Assembly (NCBI RefSeq): GCF_003057745.1
Contig: NZ_QBJD02000013.1
Coordinates: 78,355 to 142,354 of the forward strand
Length of the DNA: 64,000 nucleotides
Origin: Enterobacter sp. RIT418
GTDB taxonomy: Bacteria; Pseudomonadota; Gammaproteobacteria; Enterobacterales; Enterobacteriaceae
Direction of reading: 5' to 3'
The notes beneath the pieces are model-generated. The model was not told the origin of the DNA. It was given only the letters and a program-made list of their open reading frames with translations, and did no database searches. Positions 12,501-18,789 of the stretch are shown here, piece by piece (position 1 is the stretch's first letter; each line of letters starts with the position of its first letter). A program made the position numbers and the translations under genes.

Positions 12501-15500
12501 CGAAGCGGCGGCGGGCGTAGCGATCGCCGGTACCACCACCGCGGAAGTGGGCCAGACGGTCACCGTGACCCTGGGCGGCAAATCGTACACCGCGCAGGTC
12601 GGGCAGGGCGGCGCGTGGCGCGTTGACGTTCCGGCGGACGACCTGGCGGCGCTGGCCGACAGCGGCTACACCGTGCAGGTGAGCGTCAGCGACGCGGCGG
12701 GCAACCCGGGCAGCGCCAGTAAGGCCATTACCCTTGACACCACGCCGCCAACCATCAGCTTCAACGCCGTGGCGGGTGACGACGTGATCAACGGCGTGGA
12801 GCACGGGCAGGCGCAGATCGTGAGCGGCACCGCCACCGGCGCATCCGCGGGCGATAAGCTGGTCGTTACGATTGGCGGCAAGCAGTACACCACCACCGTT
12901 GACGCCAGCGGCAGCTGGAGCGTGGGCGTTCCGGCCAGCGTCATCTCGGCCCTGGCGGACGGTAAAGTGACCATCAGCGCGACCATCACCGACGGCGCGG
13001 GCAACAGCAGCACCCAGACCCACGACGTGATGGTCAATACCGCCGCGGTTGCGCTGACCGTTAACACCATTAGCGGCGACGACGTGATTAACGCCGCCGA
13101 AGCGGGCAGCTCGCTGGTCATCAGCGGTTCCAGCGCCCAGTTCGCCAGCGGCACGAAGGTGACGGTGATGCTGAACGGCAAGTCCTACACGGCGACGGTG
13201 CAGAGCGACGGTTCCTGGAGCACGACGGTTCCGGCAGCGGACGTGGGTGCCCTGGCGGACGGCTCAAGCTATCAGGTCACCGCGTCGGCGCAGGACAGCG
13301 CGGGCAACAGCGCGTCGGCGACGCACGGCGTCAGCGTGGACGCCACCCCGCCGGTGGTCAGCATCGCGGCGATCTCCGGCGACGATATGCTCAACGCGGC
13401 GGAAGCACAGCAGCCGCTGACCGTGCACGGTTCGAGCAGCGCGGAGGCCGGGCAGACGGTCACCGTCACCCTCGGCGGCAAAACCTACACCGCGCTGGTG
13501 AAGGCCGACGGCACCTGGACGCTGGACGTTCCGGCGGCCGATCTCGCCTCTCTGAGCCAGGGCGCGCTCACCGTAACCGCCTCGGTTAACGACAGGGCGG
13601 GCAACGGCGGCAGCGCCTCGCACACCCTGACGGTAGATACCGTCGCGCCAACCGTCACCATCAATACGGTGGCGGACGACAACATCGTCAACAACGCGGA
13701 ACAGCAGGCGGGACAAACCGTCAGCGGGACCACTACCGCCGAGCAGGGGCAAACGGTGATCGTGACCTTTAACGGCCACAGCTACCAGGCCACCGTTGGC
13801 GCGGACGGCACGTGGTCGGTCTTCGTGGAAGGGCACGATCTGGTGGGGCTGACCGACGGTAAATACACGATTACCGCATCGGTGGCCGATAAGGCAGGCA
13901 ACCCGGGCAGCGCGACGCACGACGTCACGCTGAGCGGCGACGTGCCGACGATTGCTATCAATACCTTTGCGCAGGACGACATCGTGAATGCCGCGGAGCA
14001 CGGCACGCCGCTGGTCGTCAGCGGTACGACCAGCGCGCCAGCGGGCCAGACGGTGACCATTACGCTGAACGGCAAAACCTACACCACGACCGTACAGAGC
14101 GACGGCAGCTGGAGCTATACCGTTGGCAGCGCGGACGTGACGGCGCTCGCGGACGGCGGCGCTTACGTGATTAACGCCCAGGTCAGCAACGCGATCGGCA
14201 ACGGCGCGAGCGCGGACCATACGGTCACGGTCGATTTGACCCCGCCGTCGATGGGCATCAGCATCGACTCGCTGCAAAACGACACCGGCCTGAGCGCGAG
14301 CGATTTCATCACCGGCGACAAAAACGTGGTGATTAACGGCTCGCTGACGGCGCAGCTCGGCAACAACGAGAAGGCGCAGATCAGCCTCGACGGCGGCGCG
14401 ACCTGGATTGACCTGACGGTGACTGGCACCACCTGGCGTTACGCCGACGGCCGCACCTTAACCGACGGTACGTACCAGTATCAGGTCCGCGTGATTGATA
14501 ACGCGGGCAACGTTGGCGCGACCGACAGCCAGGACGTGGTGCTCGATCTGACCGCGCCTGCGGCAACCACCATCACCGTGGATGCCGTCACGCAGGATAC
14601 CGGGCTGTCCGGCAGCGACTTCATCACCAGCGATAACCAGATCACGCTGAACGGCACGCTCGGCGCGGCGCTGGGGCGCGGCGATCACGCGCAGATCAGC
14701 ATTGACGGCGGGACGACCTGGATTGACGTCAACGTCAGCGGGCTGACCTGGACCTACGTCGATGGCCGGACGCTGGCCGACGGCGACTACAACTACCAGC
14801 TGCGCGTGATCGACGACGCGGGCAACGTCAGCGCCACCGCTAATCAGGTGGTGACCATCGATACCGTTGCGCCGGACGCCAGCAAAACCGTCTCTATCGA
14901 CAGCATCAGCGACGATACGGGCCTGAGCAACAGCGACTTCGTGACCAACGACACCTCGCTGACGCTGCACGGCTCCCTCGGCGCGACGCTGGCCGACGGC
15001 GAAGGCGTGCAGATCAGCCTTGACGGCGGCAGCACCTGGCAGAACGTCATCGTGGTCGGCAAGACCTGGTACTACGTCGATGGTCGTACGCTGGGCAACC
15101 AGACCTACGACTACTGGGTGCGCGTGATTGATGCGGCCGGCAACGTGGGCGAATCTGCTCACCAGCAGGTGACGGTGGATACCGTTGCGCCGGACGCGGC
15201 GATCACCGTGACCGTGGATAACATCACCGTTGATACCGGTTTTGACGACAACGACTTCCTGACCAGCCAAACCTCGTACACGCTGAACGGCACGCTCGGC
15301 GCGGCGCTGGGCAACAACGAGTACGTGCAGGTTAGCCTCGACGGCGGCGCGACCTGGGTTTATGCGAAGGTGAACGGCACGAGCTGGAGCTACACCGACA
15401 CGCGCACGCTTGCCGACGGGGAGCACGACTATCAGGTTCGCGTGGTGGATCAGGCGGGCAACGTCGGGGCTACCACCTCGCAGACGGTCACCGTGGACAC

Positions 15501-18500
15501 CAGGGCGCCGCAGTACGGCATCACCATTGACGCCATCAGCGACGATACCGGGCAGTCCGGCAGCGACTTCATTACTAACGATACCTCGCTGACCGTGCGC
15601 GGCACGCTCGGTAACGAGCTGGCGGGCGACGAGCGGGTGCAGATCAGCCTGGACGGCGGCGCGACGTGGATTGACGTCACGGTGAACCATACCCAGTGGA
15701 CCTACACCGATACCCGCACGCTGACCGACAATGATTACACCTATCAGGTACGCATCATCGACCAGGCGGGCAACGTCGGCTCCACCGCGCAGCAGGTGGT
15801 GACGGTAGACACCACCCCGCCGGTGACGAAGGGCACGATCGTCAGCTATACCGATAACGACGGCGAGCGTACCGGGGTCTTTGGTGAAAACGTCTCGACG
15901 GACGACACCACGCCGCTCATCAGCGGCACCCTGAACCAGGGGCTGGCGACCGGTGAGATTGCGCAGCTTTATCGCGACGGCGTCCTGCTGGGCCAGGTCA
16001 CCATGAACGGCGCGACCAGCTGGTACTTCCAGGACAGCGGCCTGCACGACGGTAACCACACCTACGTGCTGCGTATTACCGACGTGGCGGGGAACTACAC
16101 CGACTCGGACGATTTTGTTCTGAAGGTCGATACCAGCATCCCAACCACCACGGCGACCATTGCCACCCTGACGACGCCGGACACGACGCCAATTCTGAAC
16201 GGCACCGTGTCGGCAGCGCTGACCAACGGGGAATATCTGGTCGTTACCGTTAACGGTAAAACCTACACCTCCGAAGCGGGCGGCGCGGTGGTGGTCGACC
16301 CGGACCACAACACCTGGTATCTGCAAATCCCGGACGGCGACGCGCTGACCGTGAAGAGCTATGACGTAACGGCGCAGGTGAAGAGCAGCGCGGGCAACGG
16401 CAATACGACCGGCACCACCACGGGCAGCATCGTGATTGGTAACGAGGAGTCGGTCACGGTGGGCTTTACAACGACCAGCGCGACCACGGCGAACGCCGCG
16501 GGCTATATGCTGGATTCGGACGGCCTGTGGACGGTGACGGCGAACCAGCAGATTGCTTCGGCAAATGCCGACAGCCGCAGCTCGTGGACGGTGGGCAGCA
16601 ACTTTACGATGACGGGGAACTATACCTCCGGCACGTACGCGGATATCAACCGCGACGGCCTGAACGATATCCTGGCCGAAAGCACCAACTACAACTATAT
16701 GCAGCAGCTGATTAACAACGGCGACGGCACCTATACCTCGACGGCGCTCAGCGGCTTTGGCGCGCTGGTCTGGTACGGCGCGGTGGTGGCGATTGATATT
16801 CAGGGTGACGGCTACACGGACTTTGTGGTGGGCGATGCGGGCGGCCCGGACTCCAGCACCTTTATGCTGAACAACAACGGCACGCTGGTCGGCAGCTCGA
16901 AGGCCGGAACCTACGGCACCTTTGTGTCCGGCTCGAAGGTGGGGAACTACAACAGCCTGATTGAAGTCTCCGGCGTCGACTTAAACAACGACGGTAAGGT
17001 GGATATTGCCCAGCACACCACCAACGGCGGCAACAACTTCGCGCTGTCGACGATGTTCAACCAGGGGGACGGCTCGTTTACCTGGGGGCAGAACTTCATC
17101 AACACCATGTACAGCGCCACCGGCTCAGGCGCGGCGAGCAACGCCGTCAGCATGACCTGGGGCGACTTCAACGGCGACGGCTACATGGATCTGTATATGA
17201 GCATGTACCGCACCTCCAGCGGCACCAACACTGGCGGCGTGCTGATGCTGAACGACGGCACCGGCAACCTGCTGGCGGGCACCGCGGTGGGTACGGCGAC
17301 CACGGACAAGTTCGTCGGCAACGTCAGCGTGGCGGTGGACTGGAACATGGACGGCAACATGGACATCATCAAGCTGGCCAACGGCGGGCAGTCCTGGCTC
17401 TACACCAACGATGGCATCGCGGGCTCGGCGACCTTCACGGCCTCGAAGTTCAGCACCGCCACCTCCACGCAGGTGTCCGGCGCGGCGCGGCTCGACTACG
17501 ACTGGGACGGCGCGCAGGATCTGCTGATCTTCCGCCAGAACGGCAGCGTGATCCTGGAGCGCAACACCAACACCGTTAAGCCGGGTACGGCGATGCACCT
17601 GAAGATTGTCGACAGCGAAGGGATCAACGCCTTCTTTGGCAACACCGTTCAGCTGTACAACTCCGCGGGCAAGCTGGTGGCCAGCCAGATCCTTAACGCG
17701 CAGTCGGGGATGGGCATCAACGACTCCTCGTCGCTGATCAGCTTCTACGGCCTGGATGCCAACGAGACCTACCACGCGGTGCTGGTGCGCGCGACCAACG
17801 GCGTCGCGAGCAACGTCACCTGGGACGGGCTGGAAGCGGGCAACGGTAAGGAAGGCTACGTGCTGACCGCCGAAGCCGCCACCGGCGGCCACAGCGGGAC
17901 GATCGTCGGGACCGGCTATAACGACACCTTCGTCGCGGAAGCAGGCACCTATACCTACAGCGGCTCCGGCGGCTGGACGACGACCTCGGAGCACGACACC
18001 TGGAGCAGCACCGGCGGTATGGACGTAGTGGATTACATTAACGCCGGAACGGGCGTGACGGTGAACCTGGGGCTGACGACGGCGCAAAACACCGGCTTCA
18101 ACACCGCGACGCTGGTGAATATTGAAGGGGTGGCAGGCTCAAACCACGACGACGTAATTACCGGCAACAGCGGGGATAACCAGTTCGAGGGGCGCGGCGG
18201 CAACGACATCTTCAACATCGGCAGCGGCGGCCACGACACGCTGCTCTACAAGCTGATCGATGCTTCCGACGCCACCGGCGGCAACGGCAGCGACGTGGTC
18301 AATGGCTTTACCGTCGGCACCTGGGAAGGGACCGCGGATACCGACCGCATTGACCTGCGCGATCTGCTGACGGGCAGCGGCTATACCGGTAACGGGTCGG
18401 CCAGCTACGTCAACGGGGTGGCTACGCTGGACAGCGGCGCGGGCAATCTCAGCGACTATATCCGCGTGGTGCAAAACGGCAGTAACACCGAGATTCAGAT

Positions 18501-18612
18501 TGACCGCGACGGAACGGGCAGCAGCTTTGACCCAACCACCGTGGTCACGCTGAACGGGGTGCAAACGGATCTGGCAACGCTGCTGGCTAACCATCAGCTG
18601 CTGGTGGTCTAG
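562..18612 (+). CDS. bapA: Giant BapA/SiiE-like type I-secreted adhesin, 6016 aa
   Basis: This is a cell-surface biofilm/adhesion protein. Residues 1 to about 130 match the BapA-type N-terminal prefix domain. A Gly/Ala-rich hydrophobic stretch (about 133-157, WLAGAALGGGAIG) follows. Then come one divergent Ig module, about 43 bacterial Ig-like modules of ~100 residues (each with a DDxINxxE-like motif, TVTLNGKxYTA strand, DGxWSVxVPA and SVTDxAGN), five ~105-residue modules with DTGLSxSDFIT and SLDGGATW, two more Ig-like modules, a segment with six DxNxDGxxD-type motifs, and a C-terminal RTX-like part (GGNDIFNIGSGGHDTLLYK) ending in a hydrophobic type I signal. AAGGAG lies 8 nt before the ATG. 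There is no Sec signal and no obvious LapG-type TAAG cleavage site in the first 160 residues. Neighbouring genes supply its exporter. The gene symbol rests on architecture; Salmonella BapA is shorter (about 3800 aa). Confidence 0.9.
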   Translation: MSHVKIVDVIIRKTAEKTVLTGEGNLSVSVASPSVIEIHGSAQDVARYMRQGKDLLIYMKDGSVIRCNNYILDDPEGKNHSELVFNDQQELTHISFADTGEASGLAMTELTAQATPISSIEPFLAQESVLGDAPWGWLAGAALGGGAIGALLAHGGDGDTKTEVIDNTKEVESAKPTFLVTDKAGDKQGVLTAKEITDDNTPTFSGTGQPGATIQIKDASGSTIASTMVGSNGAWTVKLPTQTDGEHTWSVVQIDGSKTTQAGSITVTVSTADATVTLATTAGDNVINSSEQSAGFTLSGASKNLAAGTALTVTLNGKTYAAEVGANGAWSVKVPAADAAALGDGTWTATVSGKDAAGNTVTGSQTLTVDTAAPTISVDAIAQDNIVNAAEHGQPLTIAGKTNAEAGQIVTVTLNGKNHTATVGSDGKWSVTLSASDVKALADGDHTLTVNVSDKAGNGTSTSAEFSVDTAAPVVTINSVAGDDILNATEQGHAQIITGHASGAAAGDVVTLTLGGKTYTGVVQADGSWSVGVPASGISALGEGGHTFSVTVTDAAGNTGSATHGVTLSGNPPEFTIDALSQDNVLNAQEAMQPLALSGTSNLPDGSAITVTLNGVGYPATVTNGVWSVNVPVTDVINLANTLYTVSVSGTDSVGNTGSAEANLLVDTALPQVIINTFAGDNLVNSSEVSVDQVLSGRVTGAAAGDTVTISAGGKTYTAKVGSDLTWSVTVPSADLTQFGDGDLTFTASVTNAHGNTGTGERDININANQPGLRVNTISGDDVINAIEQQQDLTVTGTSSHLAAGAQVTVTINGIDYPAVITASGSWQIGVPAADLQNWAAGDVDVKIYAKDTWGNEASADHHIALDLNAVAVTVDTVSADDMINAAEKGADLTLSGKTQCVEAGQTVVVKFADQTFTAQVQQDGSWSLIVPAAAMDGLSDGRAQISVSVTNVSGNSADASRVVVVDTQPPAITLDNLTSDNIINAAEAQQPLTVSGTTTAEVGQTVTVTLNGKQYTTTVQSGGTWQLDVPAADVGALADGKVTVTASVSDVAGNGSSVDRIGLVDATVPQVTIDDFVTSTNTINHIAHSQAQILSGSVTGADAGDRVTITINNVDYTTVVDAAGRWSLGLPASVVQGLADGTWPVSVTVTDKSGNTGSGSLDVVVNTSTPVIAIDTLAADDVINASEKGADLRLSGTSNQPQGTTITLTLNGIHYTATTAADGSWSVNVPASAVGALGEASYTVTASVTDSVGNTASASHDVLVDSSLPVVTINTLAGDNIVNAAEVAAGQALTGKVSNAAAGDTVTVTLGGKTYTAVVQSDLTWSLPLTQAQLTALGNGELTVTASVTNAHGNTGSSTLDITIDAQLPGLRFDTVAGDDVINIIEHGQNLIISGSSTDLAAGSIVTVNVNGKGYPATVLADGTWQAAIPAADVGQWADGKLTITASAQDSAQNPVNIGTIVDVDLAPVAISIDAIATDDAINAAEKGQNLVLSGTTANVEAGQTVSVTFGGKTYTAKVDAEGKWTTTVPSADLAGLKDGDASVQVSVSNVNGNGASAGREYSVDATAPAVTIDTVSGDNMLNAAEAGADLTLSGTSSAQAGQTVTVAFNGKQYTAQVQADGTWSLNVPAADMAGIADGNAAITASVSDKAGNPASANASVLVDITVPKITFDTLADDVINLAEHGQALIVSGKVTGAQAGDVVTVNLNGKDYTAILDAAGSWSVGVPAADVGALANTNYTLTATVTDRAGNSGSAQHDLGVALTAPTLAINTIAGDDVINALEKGADLVLSGTSNQPQGITVTVTLNGISYSATTAADGSWSVTVPASAVGGLGEANYTVSASVTDEAGNSTSAAHHVQVDSALPVVTINAIATDDVINAQELAAGQTISGRVANAEAGNTVTVTLGGNTYTTTVQSDLTWKVDVSADDLKALGNGDLSVTASVTNGHGNAGSGDRDITIDANLPGLRVDTVAGDDVINSIEHGQNLIITGSSDGLTAGTALTVTVNGKTYPAVVLADGTWVAAVPAADVGALAAGKLVITVEGQSSAGNPVSIGHGVTVDLADVAISVNAIATDDVINAAEKGADLVLSGLTANVEENQTVTITFGGKTYTAKVDAEGKWTTTVPSADLAGLKDGDASVQVSVSNVNGNSASAGREYSVDATAPSVVIDIVSDNNIVNAQEAQSDLTIHGTSNAEAGQTVTVTLGSKSWTTTVGADGSWTLDVPAADVGALADGSYTIGASVADKAGNPASTARDVLVDTTVPQLTINRVSDDDVINSVEHGQALTVSGSATGAQAGDVVTVTLNNKSYTATLDAAGNWTIGVPAADVGALVAGDYTITATVTDRAGNSDSETHDINVNLTAPVLTIDTVSGDDVINSVEKTQNLVISGTATGLASGAVVTVMLNGKAYSATVDGSGKWTTTVPADQVSGLGEALYAITATATDAVGNSGSASHTVTVESVLPGVTINAIATDDVINAGEVGAGQTISGKVINAEAGNTVTVTVGGKTYTTTVQSDLTWKVDVSADDLKALGDGDLTVTASVTNGVNNTGSADRDITIDANLPGLRVDVVAGDDVINSIEHGQNLIVTGSSDGLTAGTALTVTVNGKTYAATVLADGTWRAAVPSADVGALAAGSVTITVAGQSTAGNPVTISHDVTVDLAAVAISIDAITSDDVINAAEKGTDLVLSGTTAQVEENQTVTITFGGKTYTAKVDADGKWTTTVPSADLAGLKDGDASVQVSVSNVNGNGASAGREYSVDATAPSVTIGTIAGDDVLNAAEAKADLTISGTSTAEAGQTVTVTLNGKTYTAKVGADGGWTLDVPAADVGALADGTATITASVSDKAGNPASANHNVTVDVTVPVVTINTIAEDDVINATEHGQAQIISGSATGAAAGDKVTVSIGGKDYTTVLDAAGNWSVGVPASVISALSDGKVTVSVSVTDAAGNTGSGTHDVTVETGLPSLNFDAISGDNVLNAVEKGQDLSVSGTSANLSAGTTVTVTLNGKHYTATTAADGSWSLTVPAADLAALGEANYTLSAAATNGVGNGISSTANLQVDTALPTVTISTVAGDNVINAAEVAVDQTVSGRVAHAEAGNTVTVKIGGNTYTTTVQSDLTWKVDVSADDLKALGNGSLSIVATVTNGHGNTGSGERDITIDANLPGLRVDTVAGDDVINSIEHGQNLIVTGSSDGLTAGTALTVTVNGKTYPATVLADGTWRAAVPSADVGAWAEGTVKITVSGDSAAGNPVTITHDVTVDLATVAISIDAIATDDAINAAEKGADLVLSGTTLNVEAGQTVTVSMGGKIYTAKVDANDRWTVTVPSADLAGLKDGDASVQVSVTNVNGNGASAGREYSVDATAPVVTIHTVAGDDVLNAAEAKADLTISGTSTAEAGQTVTVSLNGKTYTAKVGADGGWTLDVPAADVGALADGTATITASVSDKAGNPASANHNVTVDVTVPVVTINAIAEDDVINATEHGQAQIISGSATGAAAGDKVTVSIGGKDYTTVLDAAGNWSVGVPASVISALSDGKVTVSVSVTDAAGNTGSGTHDVTVETGLPSLNVDAISGDNVLNAVEKGQDLSVSGTSANLSAGTTVTVTLNGKHYTATTAADGSWSLTVPAADLAALGEANYTLSAAATNGVGNGISSTANLQVDTALPTVTINAIATDNIINAAEVAVDQSISGRVAHAEAGNTVTVKIGGNTYTAVVQSDLTWTVNVPADVLKALGNGDLTVTASVTNGHGNTGSGERDITIDANLPGLRVDVVAGDDVINSIEHGQNLIVTGSSDGLTAGTALTVTVNGKTYAATVLANGTWSAAVPSADVGALAAGNLTITVAGQSTAGNPVTISHDVTVDLAAVAISINAIATDDVINAAEKGADLVLSGLTTNVEEDQTVTITFGGKTYTAKVDADGKWTATVPSADLAGLKDGDASVQVSVTNVNGNGASAGREYSVDATAPTVTIDAIAADNTINRDEAAAGVAIAGTTTAEVGQTVTVTLGGKSYTAQVGQGGAWRVDVPADDLAALADSGYTVQVSVSDAAGNPGSASKAITLDTTPPTISFNAVAGDDVINGVEHGQAQIVSGTATGASAGDKLVVTIGGKQYTTTVDASGSWSVGVPASVISALADGKVTISATITDGAGNSSTQTHDVMVNTAAVALTVNTISGDDVINAAEAGSSLVISGSSAQFASGTKVTVMLNGKSYTATVQSDGSWSTTVPAADVGALADGSSYQVTASAQDSAGNSASATHGVSVDATPPVVSIAAISGDDMLNAAEAQQPLTVHGSSSAEAGQTVTVTLGGKTYTALVKADGTWTLDVPAADLASLSQGALTVTASVNDRAGNGGSASHTLTVDTVAPTVTINTVADDNIVNNAEQQAGQTVSGTTTAEQGQTVIVTFNGHSYQATVGADGTWSVFVEGHDLVGLTDGKYTITASVADKAGNPGSATHDVTLSGDVPTIAINTFAQDDIVNAAEHGTPLVVSGTTSAPAGQTVTITLNGKTYTTTVQSDGSWSYTVGSADVTALADGGAYVINAQVSNAIGNGASADHTVTVDLTPPSMGISIDSLQNDTGLSASDFITGDKNVVINGSLTAQLGNNEKAQISLDGGATWIDLTVTGTTWRYADGRTLTDGTYQYQVRVIDNAGNVGATDSQDVVLDLTAPAATTITVDAVTQDTGLSGSDFITSDNQITLNGTLGAALGRGDHAQISIDGGTTWIDVNVSGLTWTYVDGRTLADGDYNYQLRVIDDAGNVSATANQVVTIDTVAPDASKTVSIDSISDDTGLSNSDFVTNDTSLTLHGSLGATLADGEGVQISLDGGSTWQNVIVVGKTWYYVDGRTLGNQTYDYWVRVIDAAGNVGESAHQQVTVDTVAPDAAITVTVDNITVDTGFDDNDFLTSQTSYTLNGTLGAALGNNEYVQVSLDGGATWVYAKVNGTSWSYTDTRTLADGEHDYQVRVVDQAGNVGATTSQTVTVDTRAPQYGITIDAISDDTGQSGSDFITNDTSLTVRGTLGNELAGDERVQISLDGGATWIDVTVNHTQWTYTDTRTLTDNDYTYQVRIIDQAGNVGSTAQQVVTVDTTPPVTKGTIVSYTDNDGERTGVFGENVSTDDTTPLISGTLNQGLATGEIAQLYRDGVLLGQVTMNGATSWYFQDSGLHDGNHTYVLRITDVAGNYTDSDDFVLKVDTSIPTTTATIATLTTPDTTPILNGTVSAALTNGEYLVVTVNGKTYTSEAGGAVVVDPDHNTWYLQIPDGDALTVKSYDVTAQVKSSAGNGNTTGTTTGSIVIGNEESVTVGFTTTSATTANAAGYMLDSDGLWTVTANQQIASANADSRSSWTVGSNFTMTGNYTSGTYADINRDGLNDILAESTNYNYMQQLINNGDGTYTSTALSGFGALVWYGAVVAIDIQGDGYTDFVVGDAGGPDSSTFMLNNNGTLVGSSKAGTYGTFVSGSKVGNYNSLIEVSGVDLNNDGKVDIAQHTTNGGNNFALSTMFNQGDGSFTWGQNFINTMYSATGSGAASNAVSMTWGDFNGDGYMDLYMSMYRTSSGTNTGGVLMLNDGTGNLLAGTAVGTATTDKFVGNVSVAVDWNMDGNMDIIKLANGGQSWLYTNDGIAGSATFTASKFSTATSTQVSGAARLDYDWDGAQDLLIFRQNGSVILERNTNTVKPGTAMHLKIVDSEGINAFFGNTVQLYNSAGKLVASQILNAQSGMGINDSSSLISFYGLDANETYHAVLVRATNGVASNVTWDGLEAGNGKEGYVLTAEAATGGHSGTIVGTGYNDTFVAEAGTYTYSGSGGWTTTSEHDTWSSTGGMDVVDYINAGTGVTVNLGLTTAQNTGFNTATLVNIEGVAGSNHDDVITGNSGDNQFEGRGGNDIFNIGSGGHDTLLYKLIDASDATGGNGSDVVNGFTVGTWEGTADTDRIDLRDLLTGSGYTGNGSASYVNGVATLDSGAGNLSDYIRVVQNGSNTEIQIDRDGTGSSFDPTTVVTLNGVQTDLATLLANHQLLVV
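1372..12147 (+). repeat. Higher-order repeat: six copies of a six-module, ~1797-bp unit
   Basis: The hallmark GGCCTG of the LPGLR/QPGLR module lies at 2875, 4672, 6463, 8260, 10057 and 11854, giving spacings of 1797, 1791, 1797, 1797 and 1797 bp. Each unit carries six distinguishable Ig modules in the same order (AVAIS-type, APxVTI-type, EHGQAQIISG-type and so on). A seventh unit from about 12148 keeps the order but is divergent. The block around 8866-9770 and the one around 10663-11567 are nearly identical, differing mostly by scattered single bases, so the unit has expanded recently by unequal recombination. Confidence 0.9.
1378..14238 (+). repeat. About 43 tandem Ig-like modules, ~300 bp each
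   Basis: Module starts follow each other at 297-303 bp (for example near 1378, 1678, 1975, 2275, 2572, 2869 and 3169). Each encodes one Ig-like fold beginning x-P-x-V-T-I-D-x-I-A-x-D-D-x-I-N and ending in A-G-N-x-G-S-A-x-H-D-V-x-V-D. Such modules in SiiE/BapA/LapA proteins form extended, calcium-stiffened rods. Sequence identity between modules is uneven: like modules recur every sixth position. Confidence 0.93.
14239..15830 (+). repeat. Five tandem ~105-residue modules of a second type
   Basis: Modules carry DTG(L/F/Q)SxSDFIT, QISLDGGATWID, DGRTLADGxYxYQVRVIDxAGNVG. The GATACCGG-like start of the motif lies at 14281, 14596, 14914, 15232 and 15544, spacings 315, 318, 318 and 312 bp. They resemble the Ig/fibronectin-like modules near the distal end of large RTX adhesins and are less alike than the upstream modules. 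Confidence 0.85.
16640..17520 (+). repeat. Six FG-GAP/EF-hand-like calcium motifs in the adhesin's distal domain
   Basis: The translated motifs DINRDGLND, DIQGDGYTD, DLNNDGKVD, DFNGDGYMD, DWNMDGNMD and DYDWDGAQD occur at about 16641, 16795, 16978, 17164, 17338 and 17500, every 150-190 bp. The Dx[N/D]xDGxxD pattern is the calcium loop of integrin-alpha-like FG-GAP/VCBS beta-propellers. A propeller at the tip would be a good candidate for the ligand-binding head; that role is inference. Confidence 0.8.
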
Positions 18613-18620
18613 TCCACAGG

Positions 18621-18642
18621 CCGCGGAGGGCAACCTCCGCGG
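18621..18642 (+). terminator. GC-rich hairpin between adhesin and exporter genes (weak or leaky terminator)
   Basis: Nine-bp arms CCGCGGAGG and CCTCCGCGG flank a 4-nt loop 8 bp after the adhesin stop codon. The following sequence has only scattered T residues, so it may act as partial terminator or mRNA 3' stabiliser rather than a full stop. The rest of the 177-bp gap holds no gene. Confidence 0.6.
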
Positions 18643-18789
18643 CACTTTGCCGTTCTTTACAACACTTACAGTAACCCTATAAACAATATGGTAAATTTTC
18701 GGTTGCGTTAAGGAACTGTTCAGTTTCTAACCATTCGAAAAGGATATCATTTCAGCGCGTGAATAACGCGCTGGACAGGACGTAGCATT

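Noticed and set aside
2938..13023. A 3361-codon open frame antisense to the adhesin
   Set aside because: It mirrors the repeats exactly, has no family features (very rich in Arg, Val, His, Gly) and follows from GC-biased codons in the sense strand that give no stops in this antisense frame. The other long antisense frames over the adhesin have the same origin.
1378..14238. Regular direct repeats that might be taken for a CRISPR array
   Set aside because: Period is ~300 bp, the repeats are coding throughout and there are no short unique spacers.
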